This document shows, in pieces, positions 1-10,959 of a stretch of DNA of 64,000 bases; the stretch's first letter is position 1; every line of letters begins with the position of its first letter. Where the stretch lies: the NCBI GenBank assembly GCA_031761405.1, contig JASEVX010000007.1, positions 28,484,859-28,548,858 of the forward strand, read 5' to 3'. Made by a program: the position numbers and the translations under genes. The notes under the pieces are model-generated. The model was given only the letters and a program-made list of their open reading frames with translations. It was not told the DNA's origin and searched no databases. This DNA is from Serripes groenlandicus. Its lineage: Eukaryota > Mollusca > Bivalvia > Cardiida > Cardiidae.

Positions 1-1640
1 ACAGATTACCTGTCATCGTTGTACCAAAAGTTTCTGAGTGAAAACCCCGGCATCAAATTGTCGTTCACATCTTTCTGCAGAATACGTCCACCGTATATTC
101 TTCTGACATCCTTAATCACAAGGGACACATGTTTGTGTACACGACATCAGAACATGTCCATGACTCTTAAGGCAGCCAAACGGCAAAATATAGATACCCC
201 GGTGAATGGCGAAAAAATGCTTGAACGGAAGGATGATATAATTAAGGAGATTGAGAACAATATAACATCAGACAAAATTGTCGTTGGGCAATGGAAACGT
301 GTTCAGATCGAAGTAAAGGGACAGAAGAAATCCGTCATGAAAATAGTAGACACTGAGATGACAAAAGTAGAGTTTGTGACGCATGTCACAGAACAGGCTG
401 ATGAGTTTGATAAACATGTAATGAGAATTAAGACACAATACAATGAAATGAAACGCTTGAAGGAAAACTTACCAGTTACTCATTGCATTGTGCATATGGA
501 TTTCAGTGAGAACTACTCATGCAAGTCCGTTCAGGAAATCCAGTCAGCATACTGGAACCAAACCAGCGTCACTCTACACCCTATAGTGATATATTACAAG
601 TCAACAGGCTCCGACGAAATACTCCACAAGAGTATAGTTGTCGTATCAGATGAAATGGGACATAACGCTGGGACAGTTTTAACATTCATTGATAAATTAA
701 TCCCAGAAGTAAAACTACTTAATCCGGAAACGACATACATTCACTACTGGACAGACAGCCCTACATCTCAGTACAGAAACAAGGTTATCTTTCACACCAT
801 AGCCAGCCACACCAGTATCTATGGGATAGAAGCAACATGGAATTACTGGGAAGCCGGTCATGGCAAAGGCCCCTGTGATGGACTAGGGGGGACAGTCAAA
901 CGTCTGGCCGATGATGCTGTTAAAACGGGAAAGGTTGCCATACAAGATCCATTTGACTTCTTTGCGTGGACACAGTCGGTACACTGCACCATGAAACGGG
1001 TACAATTCATCTTCGTGTCCTCAGAATGTTGCCGGAGAAAGCTATTAAAATAGCTAAACTTCAGCTAAAGCCAATCAGTGGAACAATGAAACTACACGCA
1101 GTCAAGGGAAAGGGCAAGTTTATCGTTGCTGTGCGTAACACAAGCTGTTATTGTGAAATATGCATTGTCTCGGCTAGCGCCACATGTAATACGTGGAAAG
1201 ATGAGAGCATGGAACTGAAAACTAAAGTACTGTCTGGTCCCTCAACCTCGGCCAAGCTTTCAGAAGACAACACTGAATCTTCAATTGCCGTATCAAGCGC
1301 TCAAAAGTCTGACAACAGCGCACCAGTTCCTGATTCTAACATGGTTAGACAAGAGATTCACATTATAGAAAATGACTATATAGCCGCTGTATATCTCAAT
1401 AATTGGTATATCGGTATTGTAACTAATGTAGACTCTGATGACAAAACTGTAGAAGTGTCCTTTCTGGAACAGAAGAAAAAGTCTTACCAGTGGCCATCCA
1501 GACCAGACGTCATATGGGTGGACAACTGCGATATCCTTTGCAAGGTTTCAGCTCCTACAACCTATGGCAAGTCGAAACGTATGCTGGTAATGGACCCAAA
1601 CGATATCAAGCATGCCGAAGCTTTGTTTGACCAACTTTAA
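1..1640 (+). CDS. cc8K15.2-like, probably transposase-derived protein, 5' partial, one frameshift
   Basis: The reading frame is open from base 1, so the N-terminus lies before the window. Frame 1 runs to a stop at 1051-1053; the homologous C-terminal part continues in frame 3 to a stop at 1638-1640. I recognise the motif order from an uncharacterised family common in cnidarians and molluscs, often labelled cc8K15.2-like: an N-terminal SFxxFCRxRP block followed by TCLCxxHQN (45-155), HMDFSENY (about 493-516), YWTDSPTSQYRN (745-780), and WNYWEAGHGKGPCDGLGGTV (838-897). The Asp at 499-501, Asp at 754-756 and Glu at 850-852 could form a DD(32)E triad, which would make it an RNase H-fold transposase relative; that is inference. 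The 3' part has a Cys cluster (TSCYCEIC) and, at about 1375-1550, a Tudor/SH3-like stretch (YIAAVYLNNWYIGIV ... WPSRPDVIWVDNCDIL). No intron is visible. Function unknown; it could be a mobile-element gene or a domesticated one. Confidence 0.75.
1030..1053 (+). other. Frameshift inside the cc8K15.2-like coding sequence
   Basis: Upstream codons read in frame 1 up to about VSSECCR, then hit a TAG at 1051. The family-like continuation (KIAKLQLKPISGTMKLHAV) is in frame 3. A net loss of one base, or gain of two, in or near the run around 1030-1045 explains the switch. A sequencing or assembly error is possible; otherwise this copy is a pseudogene. Confidence 0.7.
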
Positions 1641-2838
1641 ATGACATGGTTGCATTTGAAGAGTTCGTTACCACTGCATTTTACCAGTGTTGCCATTAAT
1701 CATTTACAAACTAAATACACTCAATATCGTCTGTAAATCATATATTATTTTGACACTAGTAAATTGTTATCAATGATACATGTGTAAGTCTAATGGAACA
1801 CAAGTTAACACTATATTCAATACCAATGAGTAGGTAACGTACATTTCAATGTTTTCAGAAAATCTTTAAGATGATACTCAGAGCAACGAAAATGTTAAAC
1901 TGTTGTTATAATATGTTGCAATTTAAGGCAATATGTCCATTGATTGTAAATAAAACTCTGTAATTGGAATGCAAGGCTGAATTGCGTAGTGTTGTGTAGA
2001 TCTCATCACGAATTTAACATAAATCTTATTGTGATTGAGATTGGGCAGTTATGTATTTTTATTTTTGACAAGTTTGTGTTAGAAACACCTGTATATGTAT
2101 GTGCATTACTTATATGACCCACATGGTACCATGATTAAGAAATGTTGTATGTATGTATACATATGTTTGTTAGGTGTACACTTTTATAGTTGCATTGAAA
2201 TGTTCGTTACAATTTACCTTTTCTTGAAAAATGATAACATGTTTCCATTTAACTTTAATTTTGAACCAGAAATGGTATTTTTTAACTGGTTAAAGCGTTT
2301 AACTTTGTATTAATATATTTGATACTGTGTTGATATCGAAAATGAGACATGTTTGCAGGAAGGAAATGAACTTAATAACGCAAACTTCGATTTTGAAATG
2401 GTTTTGAAAAATAAGGATTAGTGAATTTGAATCGGAAATCATTGCAAAGTCGGACTTTGTTTGATTTCTGACATATTCTGATTAGCTGAACATTTTCTCA
2501 ATGGCATCGAGTTACACATATGTCAATAAAGGTACTATATACAGTGACATGTTATGCATAATTAAGTGATATGTCCATATAACGGACATTTCCTTGGTGA
2601 TAAAATCATTTTCTGGATGTCTATTTCAAACGAATATAAAAAAAATATTATTTTATGGATGTTCGAACGGTTTTGGTTTTGTATAGGTAATAGTTTACAG
2701 TTTCATGTTTTACTATTAATAAAACAATTCAATAACATCAAAATTTGTGTTTTGCATATAGATGAAGCGCACCTGTTTATTGAGAAAGGGTGAAAGTGTC
2801 TTACGCTGCTTTAAAAAAAAATCAGTTATTGTATTATT
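1641..2838. other. AT-rich 3' flank, no gene seen
   Basis: Contains the likely 3' UTR of the preceding coding sequence and then AT-rich DNA. Two AATAAA motifs occur (1949-1954 and 2525-2530). Short open frames here have no recognisable domain. No copy of the TTAA MITE occurs before 5.6 kb. Confidence 0.5.
1949..1954 (+). promoter_or_regulatory. Candidate polyadenylation signal AATAAA
   Basis: Canonical hexamer 309 bases after the stop codon at 1640, in the sense orientation of the upstream coding sequence. It is the first exact AATAAA downstream of that stop that I noticed; a second lies at 2525-2530. Confidence 0.4.
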
Positions 2839-3015
2839 CGGTTTACCCGAGTAATTCTGGTCCATTTATACTGACATTAGACAACAGCCAGTCGTAACCC
2901 CGCAACCCTGAGCGTAACGTTTGTGCAGCCATTACTACCACTTTAAAAGTATTTGGTATGTCACCCAGCCGAGGTAAGAACCCACAACCTAGATGGTCAA
3001 TTGAGGTTTTCCTTA
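2839..3015 (-). repeat. SINE-like copy, reverse orientation
   Basis: On the minus strand this reads a tRNA-like head with a GGGTTC box-B-like core, then GACATACCAAATAC, a GGTAGTAATGGCT block and CTCAGGGTTGCGGGGTTA. The same body occurs on the plus strand at 18299, 40450 and 51815. The shared modular order supports a tRNA-derived SINE family. Confidence 0.5.
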
Positions 3016-3395
3016 AATTGTATGCGGTCAATTTTCATAATGAATGGTAAGAAAATGAAGGGATTCATTTGTTTTTGTTCATTTAATAATATAGATCCTG
3101 TCTGGGCTCTCAGACCCTATTATTGAGTGTAGACATAAACACTGAGTAAATATTGGTAAGAAAGGTATAAATATTGTGATAGGTGAGGGTCATATAATTT
3201 TTACAAGGTCTTTGATACAACACAGCTGAAACTGTACAGGTTTTGATTCAACCCTTGCCCACATGAGGACCTCTTTTGAGGCATCTGCAGCAGGCAACTT
3301 CGGAGGCTTTTTAACATTGTTATCATTTGCAGAGGGTTTTTGTGTTGCTGCCTTGACACATAGGGATCACTTCTATATCATCTCTTCTACCCTGA
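3016..3395. other. Unassigned intergenic DNA
   Basis: AT-rich, no domain-bearing frame. Around 3245-3345 a weak resemblance to the MITE family can be seen (AACCCTTGCCCACATG, ATCTGCAGCAGGCAACTT), which may be a very old copy. Confidence 0.35.
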
Positions 3396-5186
3396 CCCCT
3401 GCGAAATGATCAGTTACAGTTCATGAATTATTCATGAATGGTTCACATCCATAATACATGAAAAATTCTTGAAATTCCTTGAAGTACAAATGAATCAAAT
3501 CCTTGATCAGTTCTTAAAAAAAAAAGTTCATTAACGGTTCTTCAAATGTTCCTGGTCAGTTGTCTTTGACATATTCATGAGTGGTTCAAGAACAACAATA
3601 TAACTGCCAGTTCTTGAACCATTCATGAACTATTCATGAATCATTTTCCCTATATATTTCAATGTCTCATTTGTACTTCAATGACTGAAGTGAACTGTTC
3701 ATGAACACAAATTCTTAAAAAGAACACGCAAAAACTTAGCCAAATAGCAAACCTTTGGATCTAAAACTGTTCCAGAACAAATGTGACGTAACATTTCTAG
3801 TAAATTCTAGAAAAGTTCAAGGGCAAATGTTCCAGAACTGTTCTTGAACCATTCCATGTATGTTCTAGAACAATTTCAGATCTGTTCTACAATGGTAACC
3901 TGTACAAAATAGTCTGGGTGGACTGGAACCAGATTCTGTACAGAAGAAAATACAGAAAGTCTGTACAGATTCTGTACAGAAAGTATTCTGGTTTATTGAA
4001 ACATAGTTGAACCAGATTTCTATAAAAATATTTTTTTTATGTGGCAATGTGATACTTTAATAAATCATCAATATCAAAATGTTGTTTATGACATAGCACA
4101 ATACAATTTGCTTATTTAATAAACAGTGTAACATTTAAGACATTTACCAAATGTGCCATGCATCAAGTTGTTCATAAGAAATTACAAAGATCTTCTCTGT
4201 GCCTTTGAACCACAACATATTTCTCCTACCAAAAAACATAAAGGGAGTAGTAAACATTACTTACTTCTTTTTGAAGAGTTCCTGTGTTTTATGATAGAGT
4301 TAACTCCCTTGGTATATTTCAAATTTAAGTTCACTTCCAGTGGTATTTTTGGTTATTCTACTGGTATTCCAGTAACATAGCAGGTACCAATGAAATTCCA
4401 CTGGAATTGCATTAATTTTTTTCACTAGGGCCTTTACTTATTTATTACAAGAAGATTTTAAAAGTTTTCACTAATACATTTATAAGAACTTTTTTTGGTT
4501 CTAGAAGTGTTCTAGAAGTGTTCTAGAAGTGATCTATAAATGTTCTTATTTTTCTATTCAGAATGGAAGTTTAAGTTATTCACACTGAGTTAAAAAGTCA
4601 TTGTAATTTAATTAAATTGACTGAGTAAAAATATTATTTTAAAATCAGTGATGGTTACTGTTTAATATAATAAACTACATGTACTTACTGTAGGTTATGT
4701 GATTAATGGAATAATCATATATATACATGGCTGGCATTTCATGAATGATTTATAATTTATAACAATGGTGAATTTCCTTCAATTTTTTCTTGGACCTTTC
4801 AAAGGTTTGATTTCATGGATGTTTTAAGAATATAATTTTCCTTCAAATGTTCTTGAACCATTATTGAAGTTGATTCATGTACCTTTTAAGAACTCAACAC
4901 ATTCTTCAACTGTTCTTAAACCAGTATTAAAGTCAATTCAGGCACATTTTAAGAACTTTAAATATTCTTCAACTGTTCTTCAACCATTCATGATGTCTGA
5001 GTTTATGAACATTTTAAGAACTTGAACATTTTCTTGAATCAATCAACTTGTTCTTTAACTATTCATGAATTGTTCACGAAAAGACTTCAAGGACTGTTCA
5101 TGTCCATAAGTTCATGAACTGATAAAGAGTGGTTCAGGAACAATCCTTAAAAGGTATAACAAATTCTTGATTTCATTTCGCAGGGG
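3396..5186. mobile_element. TIR-bounded element filled with palindromic words (dyad-word element 1)
   Basis: The left end CCCCTGCGAAATGA (3396-3409) is repeated inverted at the right end, TCATTTCGCAGGGG (5173-5186). The 1.8 kb between them encodes nothing recognisable but is organised in blocks, each dominated by one short dyad: TTCATGAA (about 3420-3720), TTCTAGAA (3795-3890), TTCTGTACAGAA (3930-3985), ACTGGTATTCCAGT/TTCCACTGGAA (4330-4410), TTCTAGAAGTG in 11-base steps (4499-4532), and mixed TTCNNGAA words (4840-5150). No target-site duplication is evident. Probably a non-autonomous DNA transposon; superfamily unassigned. A related element lies at 32843-33824. Confidence 0.6.
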
Positions 5187-5262
5187 CGTGCATCCGTTTG
5201 TCAGTCAGCCTGTCAGTCACATTTTCACTTACTGACATATAGGCCAGCAATACATGTGTTTT

Positions 5263-5345
5263 AAGCTCACCTGTGCACAAAGTACTCAAGGTGAGCTATG
5301 GAGATCACATTTGTCCGTTGTGCGGAGTTTACAGTCTTAGTATAC
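5263..5345 (+). mobile_element. Truncated 5' end of an AAGCTC-type Helentron-like element
   Basis: Begins AAGCTCACCTGTGCAC after a T-run and continues with an inverted GGTGAGCTATGG and a TTTGTCCGTTGTGCGG head, the same layout as the elements at 19592 and 52607. The core and 3' tail are missing. Confidence 0.5.
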
Positions 5346-5656
5346 TATTCATCCAATCAGAATTTTCATGGGGGTAATTTCAGGCTGAATTATCATTTTA
5401 ATTTGCAATGTGTACCTTTAGCCTCTGAGCTATTGAGTATATTCAGGCAGGAAGAAAGAGGAATGTATTATTAAAGAAAGTGTCAAACTTAACTTATTGA
5501 TTTTAAATATGCTTTTCAATGTCCCACAAATGTGACATTTTGACATCCAATTCATGCCATGAACCGAAAGGGTGGATTTTGCATATCATTGTGGCGTTTT
5601 ACCCCCTAAATTTGCCTTAAAACCAGATATCTTGACTCTTTCATGGAAATTGAACG
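5346..5656. other. Unassigned intergenic DNA
   Basis: No gene, repeat head or RNA signal recognised; AT-rich. Confidence 0.3.
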
Positions 5657-5886
5657 TTAACCCTTTCCCTCATACGGCAATTCTGCAGCAGACGACTTTG
5701 GACGTATTTTATAAAAAAATAGAAAATCTCCATAATTAAATGGATAACCTATGACAAAAAGTGGAAAACATTGTGGCAAAAGGAGAAATTGCACGTTTTG
5801 TGCAATTTCTTCTGTTGTCACTATGTTTTCAAAAAGCTGTCTGCTGCAGAGGCGTCAGAAAGCGTCTATATGAGGGAAAGGGTTAA
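5657..5886 (-). mobile_element. TTAA palindromic MITE, intact copy
   Basis: TTAA at both ends (5657-5660, 5883-5886) flanks CCCTTTCCCTC...GAGGGAAAGGG. Reverse orientation relative to the type copy at 18552: the left end carries CTGCAGCAGACGACTTTG, the right end GGCGTCAGAAAGCGTCTATA. The internal hairpin GAAATTGCACGTTTTGTGCAATTTC is intact apart from its loop. Confidence 0.85.
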
Positions 5887-5999
5887 AGTGTATTACAATA
5901 ATAGAAAGATTGAATGTTAAATTACTAAGTTTCAACTGTATTTCAGTTAAATCACATTAGCCAGTTCTCCTGACATAAGTTTCCTGGCTTTCTCGCACC

Positions 6000-6228
6000 T
6001 TAACCCTTTCCCGCATACAACAAATCTGCAGCAGACGACTTTGAAAACATAGTGACAAAAACCTGACAAGTCTCCATAAAAGATAGTTTAATTGTTAAAT
6101 AAAGTTGAAAACATTGTGACCAAAGGAGAAATTGCTTATTTTGAGCAATTTCTCCTTTTTCTGCAATGATTTCAAGAGTCGTCTGCTGTTATTGCATCAA
6201 AATGTGTCTGCAGGTGGGAAAGGGTTAA
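6000..6228 (-). mobile_element. TTAA palindromic MITE, intact copy
   Basis: TTAA at 6000-6003 and 6225-6228, termini CCCTTTCCCGCATA and GGTGGGAAAGGG, internal hairpin GAAATTGCTTATTTTGAGCAATTTC. More diverged than the type copy, suggesting an older insertion. A short SINE-like fragment (5940-5995) separates it from the copy at 5657. Confidence 0.8.
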
Positions 6229-6954
6229 CTGAACACAACATTCTTTCAAGGCAATGCTTTAGCACATTAGAATAAGACGAATATTCTAGAATGAATGGCC
6301 AAGCAGGGGTTCTAACTCGTGGACCCAGGATTATCATTGATGTTATAACACTAGCTATCGGATAATAATCTTTACTTGACACAAAAGAATCAATGTTATG
6401 TGCTTAATATATTCAGCTATAAAATAACTCAATTTTTATATGTGGGAAAAAGAAAACTCATATTGTAGGGCAATTTTCTTTGTTTCGTCCTTGAGCAAGC
6501 AACATGTATTACACAACCTAGCGAAGAATGTTTTATTTTCAAACCGTTGATACTGATTTATATTCTTTGATTTAGAATTTAAATCCTTCCTGTGAGGTCA
6601 TTAGGTATTTCAGGCATCCAGGGATGAAATAAATGTAAATGAAATTTGTTACTTACATCTAGTTTGAATGGGACTTTGTGTGTAATATTAGCATGACCAA
6701 ACACTATTTACTTGAGAAAAACCGGCTTTTCAATAGGTATTTATACAAATACATATTACCCTGTACCGTCTATATATCTCATAGTCCTCCAATTTAATGT
6801 AAATTTGTCTCGGATATGAGTAAGAGTTCATTTTAAAAGTTTCATACAAGTGATCAAAAAATGTTTTTTAAAAAACTATGGGGTGCTTATATACCAGGGA
6901 CCTTAGTTGTCAAATGTCCAGATGATAGAGATGCAGTAATTATAACTCTAAAAG
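6229..6954. other. Unassigned intergenic DNA
   Basis: About 0.7 kb with no recognisable gene or repeat structure; open frames are short and domain-free. Confidence 0.3.
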
Positions 6955-7304
6955 CAGGGGCGTAGCTCGGCAATAATCAATGTGTAGGCCGTCTCGTGAA
7001 AAAAAATCAACATTGTGGACTATGTGTAAAGTATCGACCCGGATCAGACTAAGCATGCCACACAGGCGTACCCAGATATACACCTTCGCCTCCTGTGGAT
7101 TTTCTGTTTCAGGAATCACTACTCTATCTATCCCCCCCTTAGACGGAATGTGTCGGCCGGATCAGTCTGCACAGACAGCGCAAGCGCAGGCTGATCTGGT
7201 CGATACATTACGCAGATGTGTATTGCCGCAGCTGCATTTTGGGGCATTTTTAGAACAAATGTGTAGGCACGTGCCTACAGTGCCTAAAGGGAGCTACGCC
7301 CCTG
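6955..7304. mobile_element. hAT-like non-autonomous element with CAGGGGCGTAGC ends
   Basis: Left end CAGGGGCGTAGCTC (6955-6968) is matched inverted by GAGCTACGCCCCTG (7291-7304). CAGGGG-type termini of this form are characteristic of hAT MITEs. An 8-base duplication is not clear in the flanks. Subterminal copies of GTGTAGGC/GCCTACA give further inverted symmetry. The 350-bp interior codes for nothing recognisable. Confidence 0.6.
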
Positions 7305-7566
7305 AAAATCATTCTGCTTGACACCAAGCAGAAAGCCATTATTCAGATCAGATTCTGTAGATGAAATAAATATATTATTTCATGTCGTCAAACCTGTATT
7401 TGAGCCTTCAAACCTGTATAATGTTTTGGGTACTCTAAAGAATCGTTTCAGTGAGATGATTCTTTTTGAGTACACACAACATATGCTGTGTTGGGAAATG
7501 AGGGAGATCATCATCTTATTTAGGCGTCATCTACCGTGATTGTTACAGTTATAAGGGTAAAGGCTA

Positions 7567-7821
7567 TATAACCCTTTCCCAGATGAAGACACATTTTTAT
7601 GCAGACTGCTGTTGACATGACAGCTTCTGAAAACATTATGGTTAAAGGATTGCTTACAATCATTAAGCGAGCAGTTTATCCTTTTGTCACAATGTTTCAA
7701 ACTCTATTCAATGATTTATAATTAATACTTAAAACATTTATAGATATTTTCTATATTTTTGACTTGATGTTTTCTAAGTTGTCTGCGGCACTTTTGTTAT
7801 ATGTGCCAGTGACAGGGTTAA
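7567..7821 (+). mobile_element. TTAA palindromic MITE, diverged copy
   Basis: AACCCTTTCCCAGATGAAGA at the left and a degraded GACAGGGTTAA at the right; inner CCTTTTGTCACAATG and TTCTAAGTTGTCTGC match the family. Its right-hand TTAA (7818-7821) is also the left TTAA of the next copy. Confidence 0.7.
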
Positions 7822-8048
7822 CCTTTTCCCCTATATATATACGCTTTCTGATGCCTCTGTAGCAAACGACTTTTGAAATCAATGTGGCAAAAGGTGAAAT
7901 TGCTTATGATGAGCAATTTCTCCATTTGCCACAATGTTTTCAACTCATTAAAAAAAATTAACTATCATTTATAGAGATGTTCTATAGTTTGAACTTGATA
8001 ATTTCAAAGTCGTCTGCTGTAGATTTGTTGTATGTGTGAAAGGGTTAG
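7818..8048 (+). mobile_element. TTAA palindromic MITE, abutting the previous copy
   Basis: Left TTAA is shared with the copy ending at 7821; right end is GTGTGAAAGGGTTAG. Hairpin GAAATTGCTTATGATGAGCAATTTC and the TTTCAAAGTCGTCTGCTG block are well preserved. Confidence 0.75.
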
Positions 8049-8434
8049 GTCATATTGATGATGAATAGTATTTTATTTATTGAAGGCCTGTTTGTTACTG
8101 AATATTCTAATAACAAGATGTTTGAACAGAGAAAGAAATCTCACAGTTTATCTTTACCATTATATCGAGAACATAGTTTTTCTATAACAGAAGAATAGGA
8201 ATTTATATTTCTTTACACAATGTTTTTATGCCTTTGGCAGGCTATTTAATTGTGACAGGAATGTTTACAATTAAAGTAATACACAGAACTCTATAGGCAA
8301 TAATAACAATTTTAACTATTCACATTTCTTTTATCTGAAATAACCAATGTATTGACTTAAATTTGTTTAATTAATGGCAAACAATGTTTGAAGTTTTCCA
8401 AGATATTAAAATTTCTGACTCACATCCCTTTTTT
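8049..8434. other. Unassigned intergenic DNA
   Basis: AT-rich, nothing recognised. Confidence 0.3.
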
Positions 8435-9211
8435 AGCTCCCCTGAGCCAGAGTCTGGCTCAGAGTGAGTTATTGTGACTGCACGGTCATAACATTGTTAT
8501 CCATCCACCGTTGTCATTCAATATTTTGCTTCTTTAACCACATCTCCTACAACACTTGGCTAATTTTGATAAAACTTTACAGGGATATTACTTACTCCTG
8601 GTCTCCTTTCAAAGTTGTTCAAAGAATTGAATTCCATGTGGAACTCTTAATTGCCATGGAAATGGAAAGAAAAAACCTTAAAAATCTTCTTGTCGAAAAC
8701 TACTCAAAAAGGTTTGGCAAAATTGTTCTCTGGATTGTTCTCTACCAAGATTGTTCCCTGGATTGTTCTCTACCAAGATTGTTCCCTGGATTGTTCTCTA
8801 CCAAGATTGTTCCCTGGATTGTTCTCTACCAAGATTGTTCTCTGGATTGTTCTCTACCAAGATTGTTCAAATTATTCTGATCTGTTGGAAAATATGACAG
8901 CCAGGGGGTGGAGCTTGTTTTCCTTGTATTGTGTATAGTGAACATTTAAAAAAATAATATTTTTGTCCAAAAGTGCAGAACCTATTTGAAAATAATTTGG
9001 CACAGATGTTCCCTCTACCAAGATTGTTCAAATTATTCCGATCCTTTGATAAACATTTCTGTCAGGAGGTGGGGCTTGATTTCCTTGTATGAATATATAT
9101 TATAAAATATTTTGAAATAACTAAGCACAAGTGTTCCTAGGGTGACTTTACCAAGTTATATTAAATCAGGTGACCGATACACGGCTGTCATAATACATTG
9201 GATCTCTTGTT
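8435..9211 (+). mobile_element. Helentron-like (AGCTC/TCTTGTT type) element
   Basis: Begins after a T-run with AGCTCCCCTGAGCCAGAG, followed by the inverted TCTGGCTCAGAG, the subterminal palindrome seen in related elements at 19592, 21818 and 52607. Ends ...GGATCTCTTGTT followed by T. The interior has the phrase CACATCTCCTACAACACTTGG and a 28-bp tandem repeat (next entry). No Rep/helicase is encoded, so it is non-autonomous. Confidence 0.65.
8731..8870 (+). repeat. 28-bp tandem repeat inside the Helentron-like element
   Basis: About five copies of a 28-base unit starting GGATTGTTCTCTACCAAGAT. Because 28 is not a multiple of three, it creates open, repetitive frames on this strand (for example CSLDCSLPRLF), which are artefacts of the array. 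A single diverged unit recurs at about 9010-9030. Confidence 0.85.
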
Positions 9212-9668
9212 TTGATTTTTTAAGACTTATTTTTGAACGTAATTTAATATAATAATGTGTGATTTTTCTCTTTTGAACAGGTAAATTCTCCCATTAAAAA
9301 TTTCAAATCTCACAAATTTCATGTATTAATTCATCACAAAAATAAGAATTTAAATAAAGGCAATGACATCTCCCTCTTTAAAATGCAACTAGTAACTTTA
9401 CAACTTTTAAATTCCTTTTTTTTTGCAAAAATATTTATCTGCTTTTAAAAACATTTCAATTTTGGAAAGTGTAGAACATTGTAATGAGTTGAAATAGCAG
9501 AATTTGATTGTTAATAAGCAATTTGTCCTTTTTCCACAATTTCTTTTCAAAAGTTGTCTGATGATTAGGCATTGTATAACCTGACTAGAACAGGGATTTT
9601 GAGCTGAAAATGTGCTATAGCTATACTTTCTCATTGTACCAGGTAATATTTTTAGTGTATTACATAGT
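9212..9668. other. Unassigned DNA with a decayed MITE
   Basis: At 9435-9585 scattered family blocks (TTGGAAAGTGTAGAACATTG, AAGCAATTTGTCC, TTTTCAAAAGTTGTCTG) indicate an old TTAA MITE remnant. The rest is AT-rich with nothing recognised. Confidence 0.4.
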
Positions 9669-9729
9669 TATGTCTCCCCCTGTATACAGGGGAGATATAT
9701 TGTTTTTGTCCTGGGCGTCTGTCTGTCCT

Positions 9730-9762
<33 letters not shown>

Positions 9763-10855
9763 CCGAAATCGTGTCCGCTCCATATCTCCAAGACGGCTTG
9801 AAGGATTTTCATGAAACTTGTGTCAGATGTTCACCTCATGAAGGCGATGTGCAGAACGCATGTCCCGACCATACAGGTTCAATGTCAAGGTCAGACTTGG
9901 AAGGTCAAAGGTTTGAGCCTTAATTTCGTGTCCGCTCCATATCTCCAAAACGGCTTGAAGAATTTTCATGAAACTTGTGTCAGATGTTCACCTCACGAAG
10001 GCGATGTGCAGAACCCATGTTCCGACCATACCGGTTCAAGGTCAAGGTCAGGCTTGAAGGTCAAAGGTTTGAGCCTGTTTTTCGTGTCCGCTCCATATCT
10101 CCAAAACGGCTTGAAGGATTTTCATGAAACTTGTGTCAGATGTTCACCTCACGAAGGCGATGTGCAGAACCCATGTTCCGACCATAACGGAGTTATCTCC
10201 CCCTTGTTCAATATTTTAATTGTGAAAACTTTGTCCAGAGCAGAACTCAGAAACTACTTGAAGGAATTTATTGAAACTTGGAATATAGATAGATGGCAAT
10301 GTGAAGTTGTGCACCTTGCAATAATTATGAGTTATCTCCCCCTTGTTCAATATTTTAATAGTGTAAACTTTGTCCAGAGCAGAACTCAGAAACTACTTGA
10401 AGGAATTTATTGAAACTTGAAACATAGATAGATGGCAATGTGAAGTTGTGCACCTTGCAATAATTATGAGTTATCTCCCCCTTGTTCAATATTTTAATAG
10501 TGTAAACTTTGTCCAGAGTAGAACTCAGAAACTACTTGAAGGAATTTATTGAAACTTGGAATTTAGATAGATGGCAATGTGAAGTTGTGCACCTTGCAAT
10601 AATTATGATTTATCTCCCCTTGTTCAATATTTTAATAGTGTAAACTTTCTCCAGAGCAGAACTAAGAAAGTACTTAAAGGAATTTATTGAAACTTGGAAT
10701 ATAGATAGATGGCAATGTGAAGTTGTGCACCTTGCAAGAATTATAACTCTGGGCTACTTCGTTGCAAAGTTATCTCCCCTTGTTCAATATTTTAATAGTC
10801 ATTGACAAACTGCAATGGGGAGACATATGTTTTTTCATAAAAACAACCTTTCTAG
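9669..10855 (+). mobile_element. Pearl/Helentron-like element with two tandem-repeat cores
   Basis: Starts TATGTCTCCCCCTGTATACA with the inverted partner GGGGAGATATA, then a (CTGT)n/(CCGT) head at 9717-9765. Core 1 has about three units of roughly 156 bp beginning TGTCCGCTCCATATCTCCAA. Core 2 has about 4.5 units of roughly 139 bp beginning GTTATCTCCCCCTTGTTC. The 3' end repeats GGGGAGACATATG and then has a hairpin GTTTTTTCATAAAAAC followed by AACCTTTCTAG (CTAG 10852-10855) and T. This is the known layout of bivalve pearl/Helentron-associated elements. A long open frame at 9811-10413 is a by-product of the array. Confidence 0.8.
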
Positions 10856-10959
10856 TTTTTTTAGATAATACATTGTTAGAATATATAGAACAATCACTGT
10901 CCCACTGTAGGTTTTCCAGGAATTCTGATTAAAGTGGAGTCACCTGAAAGCGGTTTCGT

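Noticed and set aside
3396..5186. Enhancer array or coding exon cluster
   Set aside because: Blocks of TTCNNGAA words are better explained as internal repeats of a TIR-bounded element; regulatory role kept only as a hypothesis.
7820..7831. Telomere-like AACCCT motifs
   Set aside because: AACCCTTTCC is the MITE terminus after TTAA; there is no tandem TTAGGG/CCCTAA array.
8464..8938. Two overlapping frames with repeated CSLDCSLPRLF-type units
   Set aside because: They follow the 28-bp tandem repeat in a Helentron-like element; period not divisible by three, no start context, no domain.
9811..10413. 200-residue open frame with repeated HETCVRCSPHEGDVQNPCSD
   Set aside because: Created by the tandem core of the pearl-like element at 9669; unit drift shows no coding constraint.
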